Both the position numbers and the translations under genes were made by a program. 64,000 nt of DNA from an uncultured Spirochaetota bacterium (lineage in GTDB: Bacteria; Spirochaetota; Spirochaetia; JAFGXN01), in NCBI GenBank assembly GCA_944390005.1, contig CALXOJ010000002.1:124001-188000 (forward strand). Reading direction: 5' to 3'. Shown here piece after piece: positions 45,373 through 53,477 of the stretch (the stretch's first letter is position 1; the number at the start of each line of letters is the position of its first letter). Below the pieces are notes generated by a model. It was given only the letters and a program-made list of their open reading frames with translations, made no database searches and was not told the DNA's origin.

Positions 45373-46012
45373 ACCAAATTTTCTGTTACATTCAAAAAGA
45401 AAAATCTGTCTCATTTGCGAAGGTCACGAAGAGTATGAATACATACAAAAACTGCTGTCTTTGAAAGTTTGGGCTGACTGTTATCAATTTTATTTGGTTA
45501 ACGCAGAATCCAACGGGAACATATCGGCCAGATATCAGGATAAATACCAGAGTGACAGCTATGATATTGTTTTTGCTGTTTGCGATACCGACAGAAGGCC
45601 GGACGGCGATTTTGAGTCTATTCGTCAAAAAATTAATAATATTTTCGGAAATCAAATTGCTGCCGATAAAGTAATTATTTTTGCTAATCCCTGCACAATG
45701 CAGGTTATTCTTATGCATTTCGGAGAGACTGCTCTCAAAACTCAAAATAAGCATAAAAACTCTTCCGAAATTCAACGATTGACAGGATTGGATGTATCGA
45801 AAGATTACAAGGCAAAATCCGACCAAAGGAATTTTATTTTTTCAAAAATCACTTGTGAAAATTACCGTGAAATGAAAGCCCGCATTCGCAAATTTTCGAT
45901 GGATTACAGAGAAACTCCTTCCTCCAATTTCCTGTATTATTTAAATCGTTTTGAAAATCTCGATACATCTTGGATAGAGGAAGTTAACAAAGAAATAGAA
46001 ACGGAAAAGTGA
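45365..46012 (+). CDS. RloB/TOPRIM-like effector protein
   Basis: 215 residues. ICLICEGHEEYEYIQKLL has the E-G-x-x-E start of the RloB (TOPRIM-like) fold, and VFAVCDTDRRPDGDF supplies the Asp-x-Asp metal site. FANPCTMQVILMHF follows the order of RloB proteins. Such effectors are thought to be nucleases that act on tRNA or other nucleic acid, as in PARIS, though RloB itself is not well studied. It overlaps the ATPase gene by 8 bases and is plainly its partner. Confidence 0.75.
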   Translation: MSKPNFLLHSKRKICLICEGHEEYEYIQKLLSLKVWADCYQFYLVNAESNGNISARYQDKYQSDSYDIVFAVCDTDRRPDGDFESIRQKINNIFGNQIAADKVIIFANPCTMQVILMHFGETALKTQNKHKNSSEIQRLTGLDVSKDYKAKSDQRNFIFSKITCENYREMKARIRKFSMDYRETPSSNFLYYLNRFENLDTSWIEEVNKEIETEK

Positions 46013-46079
46013 GAAGCGGATTTCCGTTTATTTAAATTAAAAATCTGTATTACCGGGTTTTAAAAGTAAGGAGAAGAGG

Positions 46080-47081
46080 ATGAGTGACACAAGCAAAATA
46101 GCTGTATTTTTCGATGCCGAAAACGTTTCCGCAAACTATGTTCCCGGAATCATTTCGTATTTATCAAAACAGGGCGATGTGTTGTATCAGAGAGCTTATG
46201 CCGACTGGTCTAAGCCTAACATGAAAAGTTGGGAAAAACAGATTTCCCGGACTCCCATTACCGCCATCCATCAGTTTCACCACAAACAGGAACAGGCTGT
46301 CGATAAAATGCTGATGATGGATGCCATAGAGCTATCCATAGAACACGACGAAATCGATATTTTTGCCATCGTAGCTTCCGATAACGGATATCATACCCTC
46401 AGCCGTAAACTCAGAAACCGGGGAAAAAAAGTAATTGGTGTGGGAGATAGAAAGATATTATGCAAATCGGAAACGAAGTCGGAATCGATTTGGGTTCGGT
46501 CATGTAACGAATTTCGTTATTTTGATGAATTGGAAGATCTCAATGAAGATATTTTATCGCAAGATAAATCGGAAGATGCGGAAATGACAGGTTTTGCAAT
46601 GGAAAAATTTCTGGAGCAGGCTTTCGATATGACGCCGACGTATAACAACAGTAATGCGGTACTCATGAGCCGATTGTGGGAATCAATCAAGAAAAAGAAG
46701 CCCGATTTTAATGTTGAAAATTACGGAGCAAAAAATATTCAATCATTTATTGCTTCCTTTAAAAACTTCAAAATAACCGACGACGGGAAACAGCCGCCGA
46801 CCTATTTTGTGGAAAAAGATGAATCATTCGTTTCCGATTCGGAACGGAAGATAGGAGTCGTCAAACGATATGTTAACGCATTCCGTATTATTGAGTCGGA
46901 CGGTGAAGATTATTTCTTCTATATAGGAGAGATCAATAAAGAGTTTAAAGGAGACAAACTTAAAGTCGGCACGAAGGTTGATTTTCTGGTGGTAAAGAAA
47001 CCCGACCCTGCCGGAGTTGATTCCCGGGAGAGAAACGGCAGGGCAACCGATGTTCGGGTTTTGAACGGGAGAGATTCATAA
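46080..47081 (+). CDS. NYN nuclease-LOTUS-cold-shock-like domain protein
   Basis: 333 residues with three domains. Residues about 6-150 form a NYN/PIN-like RNase domain (IAVFFDAENVS, MLMMDAIELS, IVASDNGYHTLSRKLRNRGKKVIGVG) with the acidic metal residues intact. Residues about 175-240 resemble a LOTUS (OST-HTH) RNA-binding domain (PDFNVENYGAKNIQSFI). The last 80 residues look like a cold-shock fold (KIGVVKRYVNAFRII, YFFYIGEI). It probably cuts or regulates RNA. Its position after the AbiL-like pair and before the second hairpin repeat suggests a shared defence role. AAGGAG fixes the start. Confidence 0.82.
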   Translation: MSDTSKIAVFFDAENVSANYVPGIISYLSKQGDVLYQRAYADWSKPNMKSWEKQISRTPITAIHQFHHKQEQAVDKMLMMDAIELSIEHDEIDIFAIVASDNGYHTLSRKLRNRGKKVIGVGDRKILCKSETKSESIWVRSCNEFRYFDELEDLNEDILSQDKSEDAEMTGFAMEKFLEQAFDMTPTYNNSNAVLMSRLWESIKKKKPDFNVENYGAKNIQSFIASFKNFKITDDGKQPPTYFVEKDESFVSDSERKIGVVKRYVNAFRIIESDGEDYFFYIGEINKEFKGDKLKVGTKVDFLVVKKPDPAGVDSRERNGRATDVRVLNGRDS

Positions 47082-47100
47082 ACAGTGATATTTTATTATG

Positions 47101-47138
47101 AACGAAGGCCGGAGCTTTCCGGCCTTCGTTGTTTTCGG
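47101..47138 (+). terminator. Strong hairpin, copy B of the 34-bp repeat
   Basis: A 13-bp perfect stem (47101-47113 with 47118-47130) has a GCTT loop and is followed by GTTTT. It terminates the NYN gene. It is almost identical to the hairpin at 43972. Confidence 0.85.
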
Positions 47139-47191
47139 TTGCCTGATGTAACCGGACGGGAAGCGGCTGACCGCCCCGCCCGGGGGGAATG

Positions 47192-47683
47192 TTATTTGAA
47201 AAAGCGCAACTGATCTTTGCTTAAAGGGGTGAAACGGTTCTGTTCGGAAGCGGGAACCCGTGTCCAGGTCAGCGTTTTACCGAAAAGACCGGCACCGTCT
47301 ATCGTGGCTTTGATGTTCAGCCGGTTGCCGTCGTCGGACAGCGAAGCTTTGGCGTAGTAGATTTTGCCCGATTCCGGATTGTAAATCTTGCCGCCTTTCC
47401 AACTGTCTTTCGAAAAAGCGAGATCAAAGAGGTAGACCAGCCCTTTGAGCGGCAAACCGCGCATTTGCGGATCGGGGTTGTTGTCGTCGTTGAGACCGGC
47501 ATCGCCCTCTTTGTAACCGAAAGAATAGGCGTAAAAAAGCCCGTTTTCCTCAAAAATTTCGACCACCGGAACCCGGCCGGCACTGTCGGCCTGACCGTAC
47601 CAGAGCCCGGTAATATCGCCCGCTTCCCGGGCAAACAGCCCGGCCGATAAAAACATCATCAGTAAAATCACCGTTTTCTTCAT
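47192..47683 (-). CDS. DUF2147-domain exported protein
   Basis: 163 residues. A signal peptide (MKKTVILLMMFLSAGLFARE) is followed by DITGLWYGQADSAGRVPVVEIFEENGLF and KGGKIYNPESGKIYYAKASL, the DUF2147 pattern seen in periplasmic proteins of unknown function. The start is chosen for the signal and a GAAGGAGA site 7 bases upstream; a longer reading frame has neither. The nearest minus-strand neighbour upstream is the oxidoreductase gene, 63 bases away. Confidence 0.88.
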   Translation of the reverse strand: MKKTVILLMMFLSAGLFAREAGDITGLWYGQADSAGRVPVVEIFEENGLFYAYSFGYKEGDAGLNDDNNPDPQMRGLPLKGLVYLFDLAFSKDSWKGGKIYNPESGKIYYAKASLSDDGNRLNIKATIDGAGLFGKTLTWTRVPASEQNRFTPLSKDQLRFFK

Positions 47684-47745
47684 TATAATATCTCCTTCTC
47701 TCTCAATTTGAAACGGCTTGCGATGAAACCGTTTCCCGATTCCGA

Positions 47746-49386
47746 TTAAAAAAACATTTTGACCCAACGGATCAGAGCCGGAACCCACAAATGCGCCGTT
47801 CCCACCGTTGTGCCGAACAGAGCGCACAAAAGCGTTTTTAAGATGACGTAAGCTGTTGCCGGAAAAAGCATATTGCGGGCCGTGAAGTATCCGCCGATAA
47901 TCGCACCGGTAAAGCCGCCGCCGGGAGCGCCCCAGGCGCTTGCAAAATGGAGGTTTTTGACGGTCGGCGAAGTTCTGCCGACGCGGCTGTGTCTCATGTA
48001 GCGGTTTTGAACATAGCCGTAGGCGGTTCCTTCCGGGGTGCGGATGTACCGTTTGATGGTTTTGGGAGTCGACACCTCGTAATATTCAATCAGATCTTTA
48101 AAACCGGGGTAATGCTCTTCCATGCGGTCGAACAGGTGGCGGGCAAGCGCTTCCTTCTTGGCTTTGTATTCTTCGTCGCTCAAAGATTCCCACTCATCCA
48201 GGTAGGAGGTTCCTGTCAGCACACCGAACCCGCGCTCGTCGTTTTCCTCGGTTAAGCCGCTGTCGATGACCGAATAGTCGACAAAGACAAAGTTACGTTC
48301 TTCGACCGGCGTCTTGCGCAAGCCTTCGGCCGTTTCCCGAAACGGCGCATTGAGTGTTTTTTCCGTTGTGATAAAGGTGGAATAGGCGTTCCCGGGGTAG
48401 ACCTCTTTCGGTTTTTTCTTGAAGATGAGGTAAACGGTGTAGAGGGAAGCGGAATTTTTGAGCCGGCGCAGGGAGGTGTCTTCGAACTCTTTGGGTAACA
48501 GCTCGTTGTAGACCATTTGCGGAGCGGCGTTGGCCACCACCCGTTTGGCGTCGACGCTCACCTCTTTTCGTTCGCGTTTGTCGTAGTAGGTAACGCCCGT
48601 AGCGACATTTCCTTTTAAGTTGATTTTTCTGACATCGCAAATGGTTTTCACTTCACCGCCGTTTTCGCGAATGATGGCGGCGAGGGCGTTTGACAGTTCC
48701 TGACTGCCGCCTTTGACAAATGTCGACGATTGGTAGTAGGCGCCTTGTGCGCAGGCGTGATAATACCAGCTGAATTCGTACGGGTTGTCGTGGTAATAGC
48801 TGATGTTGATGTTCAGAATCCGTTTGAGTTTATCATTTTTAATGATGGAATCGAGCACCGTTCCGACATTTTTTTGGGTGAAATAGTGGTAGATGTTCAG
48901 GGGGAGTGTCGTTATCGGGTAGAAAAAGAAGTCGAAAAACTTGAGATCGTACGGAGGACGCCGAATCATGTAGAGCATGCGCGAGAGACCCGCGAAATAT
49001 TTTTTCAGTCCGGCTTTCTCTTCGGGGAATTCCTCTCCCAGAACGTTGATGATATTTTGATAGCCGTCCGGAACCGTGATGTCGGTTGCTTCGCTTTTGA
49101 TTCGCCACACATGGGGCAGCCGAACCAGATTGATTTTATCATAGACGCCCAGCTTTTTAAAAATGCAGTGTTTAATATTTCGGCTTTTCCGCGGCATGTC
49201 CATTTCGTGCAGGCCGACTTCGAATTTGACCCCTTTACGCGTGTAAACGGTGGCGCACCCGCCGACAAGATTGTGACTTTCCAAAACAAGCACTTTCTTT
49301 TTCTTTTTGGCCAAATAGGCGGCACAGGTGAGACCGCCCAATCCGGAACCGATAATTACCGCATCATAAGAAGACTTTTGTTTCAT
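47746..49386 (-). CDS. FAD-dependent oxidoreductase, CrtI/carotene isomerase-like
   Basis: 546 residues. The dinucleotide loop is AVIIGSGLGGLTCAAYLAK with VLVLESHNLVGGCATVY, typical of the phytoene desaturase, CrtISO and retinol saturase family. HFASAWGAPGGGFTGAIIGGY near the C terminus is the second FAD contact. A hydrophobic tail (about 505-540) may anchor it to the membrane. No other carotenoid genes are in the window, so the substrate (a lipid or isoprenoid) is unknown. GGAGG lies 5 bases before the ATG. Confidence 0.85.
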   Translation of the reverse strand: MKQKSSYDAVIIGSGLGGLTCAAYLAKKKKKVLVLESHNLVGGCATVYTRKGVKFEVGLHEMDMPRKSRNIKHCIFKKLGVYDKINLVRLPHVWRIKSEATDITVPDGYQNIINVLGEEFPEEKAGLKKYFAGLSRMLYMIRRPPYDLKFFDFFFYPITTLPLNIYHYFTQKNVGTVLDSIIKNDKLKRILNINISYYHDNPYEFSWYYHACAQGAYYQSSTFVKGGSQELSNALAAIIRENGGEVKTICDVRKINLKGNVATGVTYYDKRERKEVSVDAKRVVANAAPQMVYNELLPKEFEDTSLRRLKNSASLYTVYLIFKKKPKEVYPGNAYSTFITTEKTLNAPFRETAEGLRKTPVEERNFVFVDYSVIDSGLTEENDERGFGVLTGTSYLDEWESLSDEEYKAKKEALARHLFDRMEEHYPGFKDLIEYYEVSTPKTIKRYIRTPEGTAYGYVQNRYMRHSRVGRTSPTVKNLHFASAWGAPGGGFTGAIIGGYFTARNMLFPATAYVILKTLLCALFGTTVGTAHLWVPALIRWVKMFF

Positions 49387-49588
49387 AATCCTCCGCCAGC
49401 GACAGCCGGGAAGCGCCGATTGATTTCTTTGCGAATTCCGGCTGTCTTTTCTTTTGTTATATAATGCCCATTATATCATAAAAAAAAGAAATCGGACAAG
49501 TAGGAGCGGTTTTTTCGCCTTTTTCCGAACGGACGGAGCGTCAAAGAAAACAGAAAGGAAAGAAAGACGGCGGTTTCGGTGTGTGCGG

Positions 49589-49616
49589 TTGAAAAAATCG
49601 GCGAAATGTGTACAAT
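49589..49616 (+). promoter_or_regulatory. Promoter of the pyrF-pyrE fusion gene
   Basis: TTGAAA (49589-49594), 16 bases, TACAAT (49611-49616). An AAGGAG ribosome site (49624-49629) precedes the ATG at 49635. Confidence 0.65.
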
Positions 49617-49634
49617 CGGGAGTAAGGAGTCGTC

Positions 49635-51038
49635 ATGAATTTTTACGAAAAACTGGAAGCGCAGTGCCGCGCGAAAAACTCTCTCTTGTGTGTCGGATTA
49701 GATCCTGTTGTAAAAGGAGTCAATCCGTATGAAGAGATTATCGCCAAAAACCGCCGAATCATCGAAGAGACGATCGATTTTTGCGTGTGTTATAAACCGA
49801 ACAGTGCGTTTTATGAAGCGTACGGTGAAGAGGGAATGAGAGCGCTGCAGGCGACTCTCGATTTGATTCCGAAAGAGATTCCTGTTTTGCTTGATGCTAA
49901 ACGCGGCGACATCGGCAATACAGCTCAGGCTTACGCCAAAGCCGTGTTCGACGTCGAAAAAGCCGATGCGGTCACTTTAAGTCCGTACATGGGAAAAAAT
50001 TCAGCCGAACCGTTTCTGTCATATACAGACAAGGGCGTTTTTGTGCTGTGCCGAAACTCCAACCCGGGAGCGGAACGCATTCAAAAACTGACAGCTGCTG
50101 AAACCGGCGAGCCGTTGTTTGTGACCGTTGCGAAGGAAGCGTGTTCCTGGTCGCCGCAAGTCGGTTTGGTGGTGGCCGGAAACGACCCCGAATCGCTGGC
50201 GGCGGTGCGCCGCGAACTGCCGAACGTCTGGTTTTTGGCGCCGGGAATCGGGGCGCAGGGCGGTTCGATGACCGAGGCGATAAAGGTTTCATTGAGAAGT
50301 GACGGCTTGGGCGTTTTGCCGGTGGTGGTGCGCGCCATTTGCGAAGCCCCCGATATCCGCAAAGCGGCGGCCGACTTTTGCGACGAACTCAACCGTGCCC
50401 GCGAGGCGGTTCTCAAAGAAGGCCGAACGGCGGCGCCCGATATGCTGAAACAGCAGCTGTTGAAGGGGCTCATCGACACGGAATGTTTCCGCCTCGGCGA
50501 GTTTATTCTCAAAAGCGGAATCAAATCGCCGTTTTACATCGACTTGCGCCGCACCTCTTCCGATCCGCGGTTGATGAAAATCGTCGGTAAAGCGTATGCG
50601 CGGCTCATCGGCGCACTGCCGCAAAAACCGGATCGGGTAGCGGGCATTCCCGTAGCGGCGGTTTCTCTGGCAACGGCCGCTTCAATGGAAACCGATATTC
50701 CGATGATTTATCCCCGTATCAATAAAAAAGAGCACGGTACAGGCAATCTCATTGAAGGCAATTTTCGACCGGGGGAGCGGGTTGTTCTTCTTGATGACTT
50801 AATTACCACCGGAAAAAGTAAAATTGAAGCAATTGAAATTTTGCGCGCAGCCGGACTGATTGTTGAAGATTTAGTCGTTCTGTTGGAGCGGGGGGAACAA
50901 GGACGCCGCGATATGGAGAGCGTCGGCGTGCGGCTGCATTCATTTTTCCCTGTCGAAGATTTGTTCGGTATGTGCCGCGATTTGGGAATTATCGACGAAG
51001 CCGGATACAAGAAACTGACAGATTTCGTCCATCAATAG
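49635..51038 (+). CDS. pyrF: Orotidine 5'-phosphate decarboxylase-orotate phosphoribosyltransferase fusion
   Basis: 467 residues, two enzymes in one chain. Residues about 1-265 are the decarboxylase with LLCVGLDP and VLLDAKRGDIGNT (Asp87, Lys89, Asp92), the long group II PyrF type. Residues about 270-467 are PyrE with YIDLRRTSSDPRL, VAGIPVAAVSLA and the PRPP motif VVLLDDLITTGKSK. It carries out the last two steps to UMP. The order (decarboxylase first) is the reverse of the animal fusion. pyrC lies far away at 11.8 kb. Confidence 0.95.
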   Translation: MNFYEKLEAQCRAKNSLLCVGLDPVVKGVNPYEEIIAKNRRIIEETIDFCVCYKPNSAFYEAYGEEGMRALQATLDLIPKEIPVLLDAKRGDIGNTAQAYAKAVFDVEKADAVTLSPYMGKNSAEPFLSYTDKGVFVLCRNSNPGAERIQKLTAAETGEPLFVTVAKEACSWSPQVGLVVAGNDPESLAAVRRELPNVWFLAPGIGAQGGSMTEAIKVSLRSDGLGVLPVVVRAICEAPDIRKAAADFCDELNRAREAVLKEGRTAAPDMLKQQLLKGLIDTECFRLGEFILKSGIKSPFYIDLRRTSSDPRLMKIVGKAYARLIGALPQKPDRVAGIPVAAVSLATAASMETDIPMIYPRINKKEHGTGNLIEGNFRPGERVVLLDDLITTGKSKIEAIEILRAAGLIVEDLVVLLERGEQGRRDMESVGVRLHSFFPVEDLFGMCRDLGIIDEAGYKKLTDFVHQ

Positions 51039-51050
51039 ATTTTAAAAGAC

Positions 51051-51078
51051 TTGATTTTTCCGACGGATGACGTATACT
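51051..51078 (+). promoter_or_regulatory. Promoter of the DRTGG-CBS-PHP operon
   Basis: TTGATT (51051-51056), 16 bases, TATACT (51073-51078). The leader is about 10 bases, with a GAGGG site before the ATG at 51095. Confidence 0.6.
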
Positions 51079-51094
51079 GAAAACGAGGGTTGCT

Positions 51095-51421
51095 ATGACG
51101 TTTAAAGATTTGATTGAGAAAAATAACTGCAAAGTTTATCATCTTGAACCGAAATTGGAAAATCAACAGGTCGTCAATGTGATCGCCGGCGATTTGATGA
51201 GTGAAGTTTTAGTTGAAGATGAAGAAAATCTCCTTTTGATTACCTCTTTGAACAGTGAACAGGTGCTGAACACCGCCAACATCGTCGACGCCGCATGCGT
51301 GCTTTTGGTGAACGGGAAAATTCCGCAGGCTCCGATGGTCAAAATGGCGCAGAATTTCGGGATCAGTCTTTTGTCAACTTCTCTGCCAATGTTTGAAGCG
51401 TGTAAATCCATCGATAACTGA
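51095..51421 (+). CDS. DRTGG-domain protein
   Basis: 108 residues. VNVIAGDLMSEVLV, LLITSLNSEQVLNTANIVDAACVLLVNGKIP and FGISLLSTSLPMFEACKSI follow the DRTGG fold, a ligand- or phosphoprotein-binding domain of unclear function. TGATG overlap with the next gene ties translation together. In anaerobic Firmicutes such genes often occur with CBS-kinase and PHP genes near [FeFe] hydrogenase genes, as far as I recall. Confidence 0.85.
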   Translation: MTFKDLIEKNNCKVYHLEPKLENQQVVNVIAGDLMSEVLVEDEENLLLITSLNSEQVLNTANIVDAACVLLVNGKIPQAPMVKMAQNFGISLLSTSLPMFEACKSIDN

Positions 51422-52410
51422 TGCGCACCATTCCTTTTTCAGAGGGCAAATCGCCTCTCGTCCTTGTTGATTTGATTCATAGCACCCGGGTCAAAGACGT
51501 CGTTCAGAGCGAATACTGCACTGCCAAAAAAGCGGATACGCTCTACGATATTCAGGTTTTAATGAAGGAACATCATGTCGGCGGCGTTCTGATTACCGAT
51601 AAAACCGGCAAGCGGTTGTTGGGAATTTTGACTGTTGCCAACATCATGCGTGCGTTTGAAGAAGGCACGATTCAGGAAACAGCAGGTCTTCATATGACTA
51701 AAAATGTCGTCACTCTCGATGCCGAAATGCCGCTTTCGTTTGCTGTCGAAATGTTCGATAAATATTCGTTCAATATGCTGCCTGTTCTCAACGACGAAAA
51801 ACTGATTGCCGGAGTCATTACACCGCGCGATATCATTATGTATCTGCTTTCAAGCATGAACGAAGAGGTTGCTAAACTCGAAGAGAGTGTCAAGCAGGCT
51901 CAATCGCTGATCGACAAAACGGCCGGTGCTGATTTAGAGGGTTTTGCGCAGAACAAAAGCCGCGTTCTGCGTTACGTAACTATTCGTAATGACTTTAACA
52001 CCGCCGGAAAAATTTCCAATGAAATCAAAACGGTTCTGAAAAACATGGGGATCGATAAAAAAATCATTCGGCGAATCTCTGTGGCCGCTTACGAATTGGA
52101 AATCAATCAGGTGGTTCATTCATACGGCGGCGAGATGATTTTCATCATTACTCCCGAGAAGGTGGAAATTCTGGCTCACGACAAAGGTCCCGGAATCGAA
52201 GATGTGGACAAAGCGATGAAGGAGGGTTTTTCAACGGCGACCGATTGGGTTCGTTCTCTCGGTTTCGGAGCGGGAATGGGGCTGCCGAATTCAAAGCGGG
52301 TCTCTGATCTGTTCATCATCAACTCGGCAAAGGGACAGCCGACTGATGTGCGCGCCGTTATCTTCCTCGACGACAAAAACAAGGAGAAGGATGCGAATGA
52401 AAGTCAGTGA
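51421..52410 (+). CDS. CBS-domain protein with C-terminal HATPase (anti-sigma-like) domain
   Basis: 329 residues. Two CBS motifs lie at about 18-145 (VGGVLITDKTGKRLLGILT and LPVLNDEKLIAGVITPRDII), a linker to about 190, then a histidine-kinase-like ATPase of the RsbW/SpoIIAB type (ISVAAYELEINQVVHSYGGE, ILAHDKGPGIEDVD, GFGAGMGLPNSKRVSD). It probably senses adenine nucleotides and acts as a Ser/Thr kinase or regulator. It overlaps the genes on both sides (1 base, and 14 bases with the second DRTGG gene). Confidence 0.9.
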   Translation: MRTIPFSEGKSPLVLVDLIHSTRVKDVVQSEYCTAKKADTLYDIQVLMKEHHVGGVLITDKTGKRLLGILTVANIMRAFEEGTIQETAGLHMTKNVVTLDAEMPLSFAVEMFDKYSFNMLPVLNDEKLIAGVITPRDIIMYLLSSMNEEVAKLEESVKQAQSLIDKTAGADLEGFAQNKSRVLRYVTIRNDFNTAGKISNEIKTVLKNMGIDKKIIRRISVAAYELEINQVVHSYGGEMIFIITPEKVEILAHDKGPGIEDVDKAMKEGFSTATDWVRSLGFGAGMGLPNSKRVSDLFIINSAKGQPTDVRAVIFLDDKNKEKDANESQ

Positions 52411-52726
52411 TTTAAAAACGAAATTGAATTATGAAGAGGTGTGCGCCGGCGATTCCGATGCCGATATCCGAAGCGGTTACACATCCGACTTGCTTAGCGA
52501 TGTGATGGGGAATGCCTTGGATGATTCGGTTTTGATTACGATTCAGGCGCATAAAAATACGATTGCGGTGGCTACGCTCGTCGGTATGGCGGCCGTCGTC
52601 ATTTGCAATAATCGGGAAGTGCCGCAGGATATGATTGATGCGGCCAACGATGAAGAGGTCGCGGTTTTCAGAACGGGGAAAAATCAGTTTGCCGTTTCCT
52701 GTGAAATCGGAGCGCTTTTGAATTGA
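52397..52726 (+). CDS. Second DRTGG-domain protein
   Basis: 109 residues. YEEVCAGDSDADIRSGYTSDLLSDVM, VLITIQAHKNTIAVATLVGMAAVVI and FAVSCEIGALL match the short DRTGG proteins of this operon type. The start at 52397, inside the end of the CBS gene, has AGGAGAAGG in range; an ATG two codons earlier is also possible. It is probably a partner of the other DRTGG protein and the kinase-like protein. Confidence 0.85.
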   Translation: MKVSDLKTKLNYEEVCAGDSDADIRSGYTSDLLSDVMGNALDDSVLITIQAHKNTIAVATLVGMAAVVICNNREVPQDMIDAANDEEVAVFRTGKNQFAVSCEIGALLN

Positions 52727-52727
52727 C

Positions 52728-53444
52728 GTGAAAGCGGATCTTCATATTCACTCTTGTTTGAGTCCTTGCGGAGATTGGGAAATGTCGCCGACAGCGATTG
52801 CGGCGCGCGGATTGGAAGAGGAATTGGATATGATGGCTCTTTCCGATCACAATGCGGTCGGCAATTTGCCGGCTTTTTTTTGCGCCTGCGAAGCGGCCGG
52901 CATTGTTCCTCTCGGCGGAATTGAAGTGACATCCGAAGAGGAAGCGCACGTGCTCTGCCTTTTTCCCGATTTGGAAAAAGCGATGGAATTCGGAGCTTGG
53001 GTCCACGATCGGTTGCCTGATATTCCCAATGATCCGGACCGCTTCGGCGATCAGGTTGCCGTCAACGAAAATGAAGAAGTTCTTTACGAGGAAGAGAAAC
53101 TGCTGATTTCGGCAACCACTCTGAATTTGGATGAGATTTTAAAGCGGGTGAGGGCTGCGGACGGTCTTTTCATTCCCGCGCATGTCAATAAACCGGTTTT
53201 CAGTTTAACATCGCAGTTGGGTTTCATTCCCGACATTGATTACGATGCGTTGGAAATCTCCGATTTAAACGCCCGCGTTTTAGCAAAACGAAAAATTCTT
53301 ATCAGTAACTCCGACGCTCACTACCTTTCGGATGTCGGCAAACGCTTCACCGAGTACGATACGCGGGAGGTTTCTTTTGAAGCGCTGAGAGCGTGTCTGC
53401 GAAACGGCCGTCTGAAACCCGGCTCCCGCCCTTACCGTTTTTAA
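52728..53444 (+). CDS. PHP-domain metal-dependent phosphoesterase
   Basis: 238 residues from a GTG start one base after the DRTGG stop. KADLHIHSCLSPCG holds the first HxH, LSDHNAVGN the next His, GGIEVTSEEEAHVL the Glu, IPAHVNKP and ISNSDAHYLSDVG the later ligands. PHP proteins hydrolyse phosphate esters with a three-metal site; the substrate here is unknown. It is the last gene of the operon starting at 51095. Confidence 0.9.
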   Translation: MKADLHIHSCLSPCGDWEMSPTAIAARGLEEELDMMALSDHNAVGNLPAFFCACEAAGIVPLGGIEVTSEEEAHVLCLFPDLEKAMEFGAWVHDRLPDIPNDPDRFGDQVAVNENEEVLYEEEKLLISATTLNLDEILKRVRAADGLFIPAHVNKPVFSLTSQLGFIPDIDYDALEISDLNARVLAKRKILISNSDAHYLSDVGKRFTEYDTREVSFEALRACLRNGRLKPGSRPYRF

Positions 53445-53477
53445 GCGGCTGTTCTCAAATGAGGCAATTTGCCGGGT

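Noticed and set aside
44113-46012. Assignment of the ATPase-TOPRIM pair as PARIS
   Set aside because: The partner is only 215 residues and its E-G-x-x-E and Asp-x-Asp layout looks more like RloB/AbiLii than the longer DUF4435 AriB. PARIS remains possible but not supported enough to name.
47160-47190. G+C-rich hairpin-like stretch before the DUF2147 stop
   Set aside because: The pairing is imperfect and lacks a T-run in either direction, so it cannot be called a terminator.
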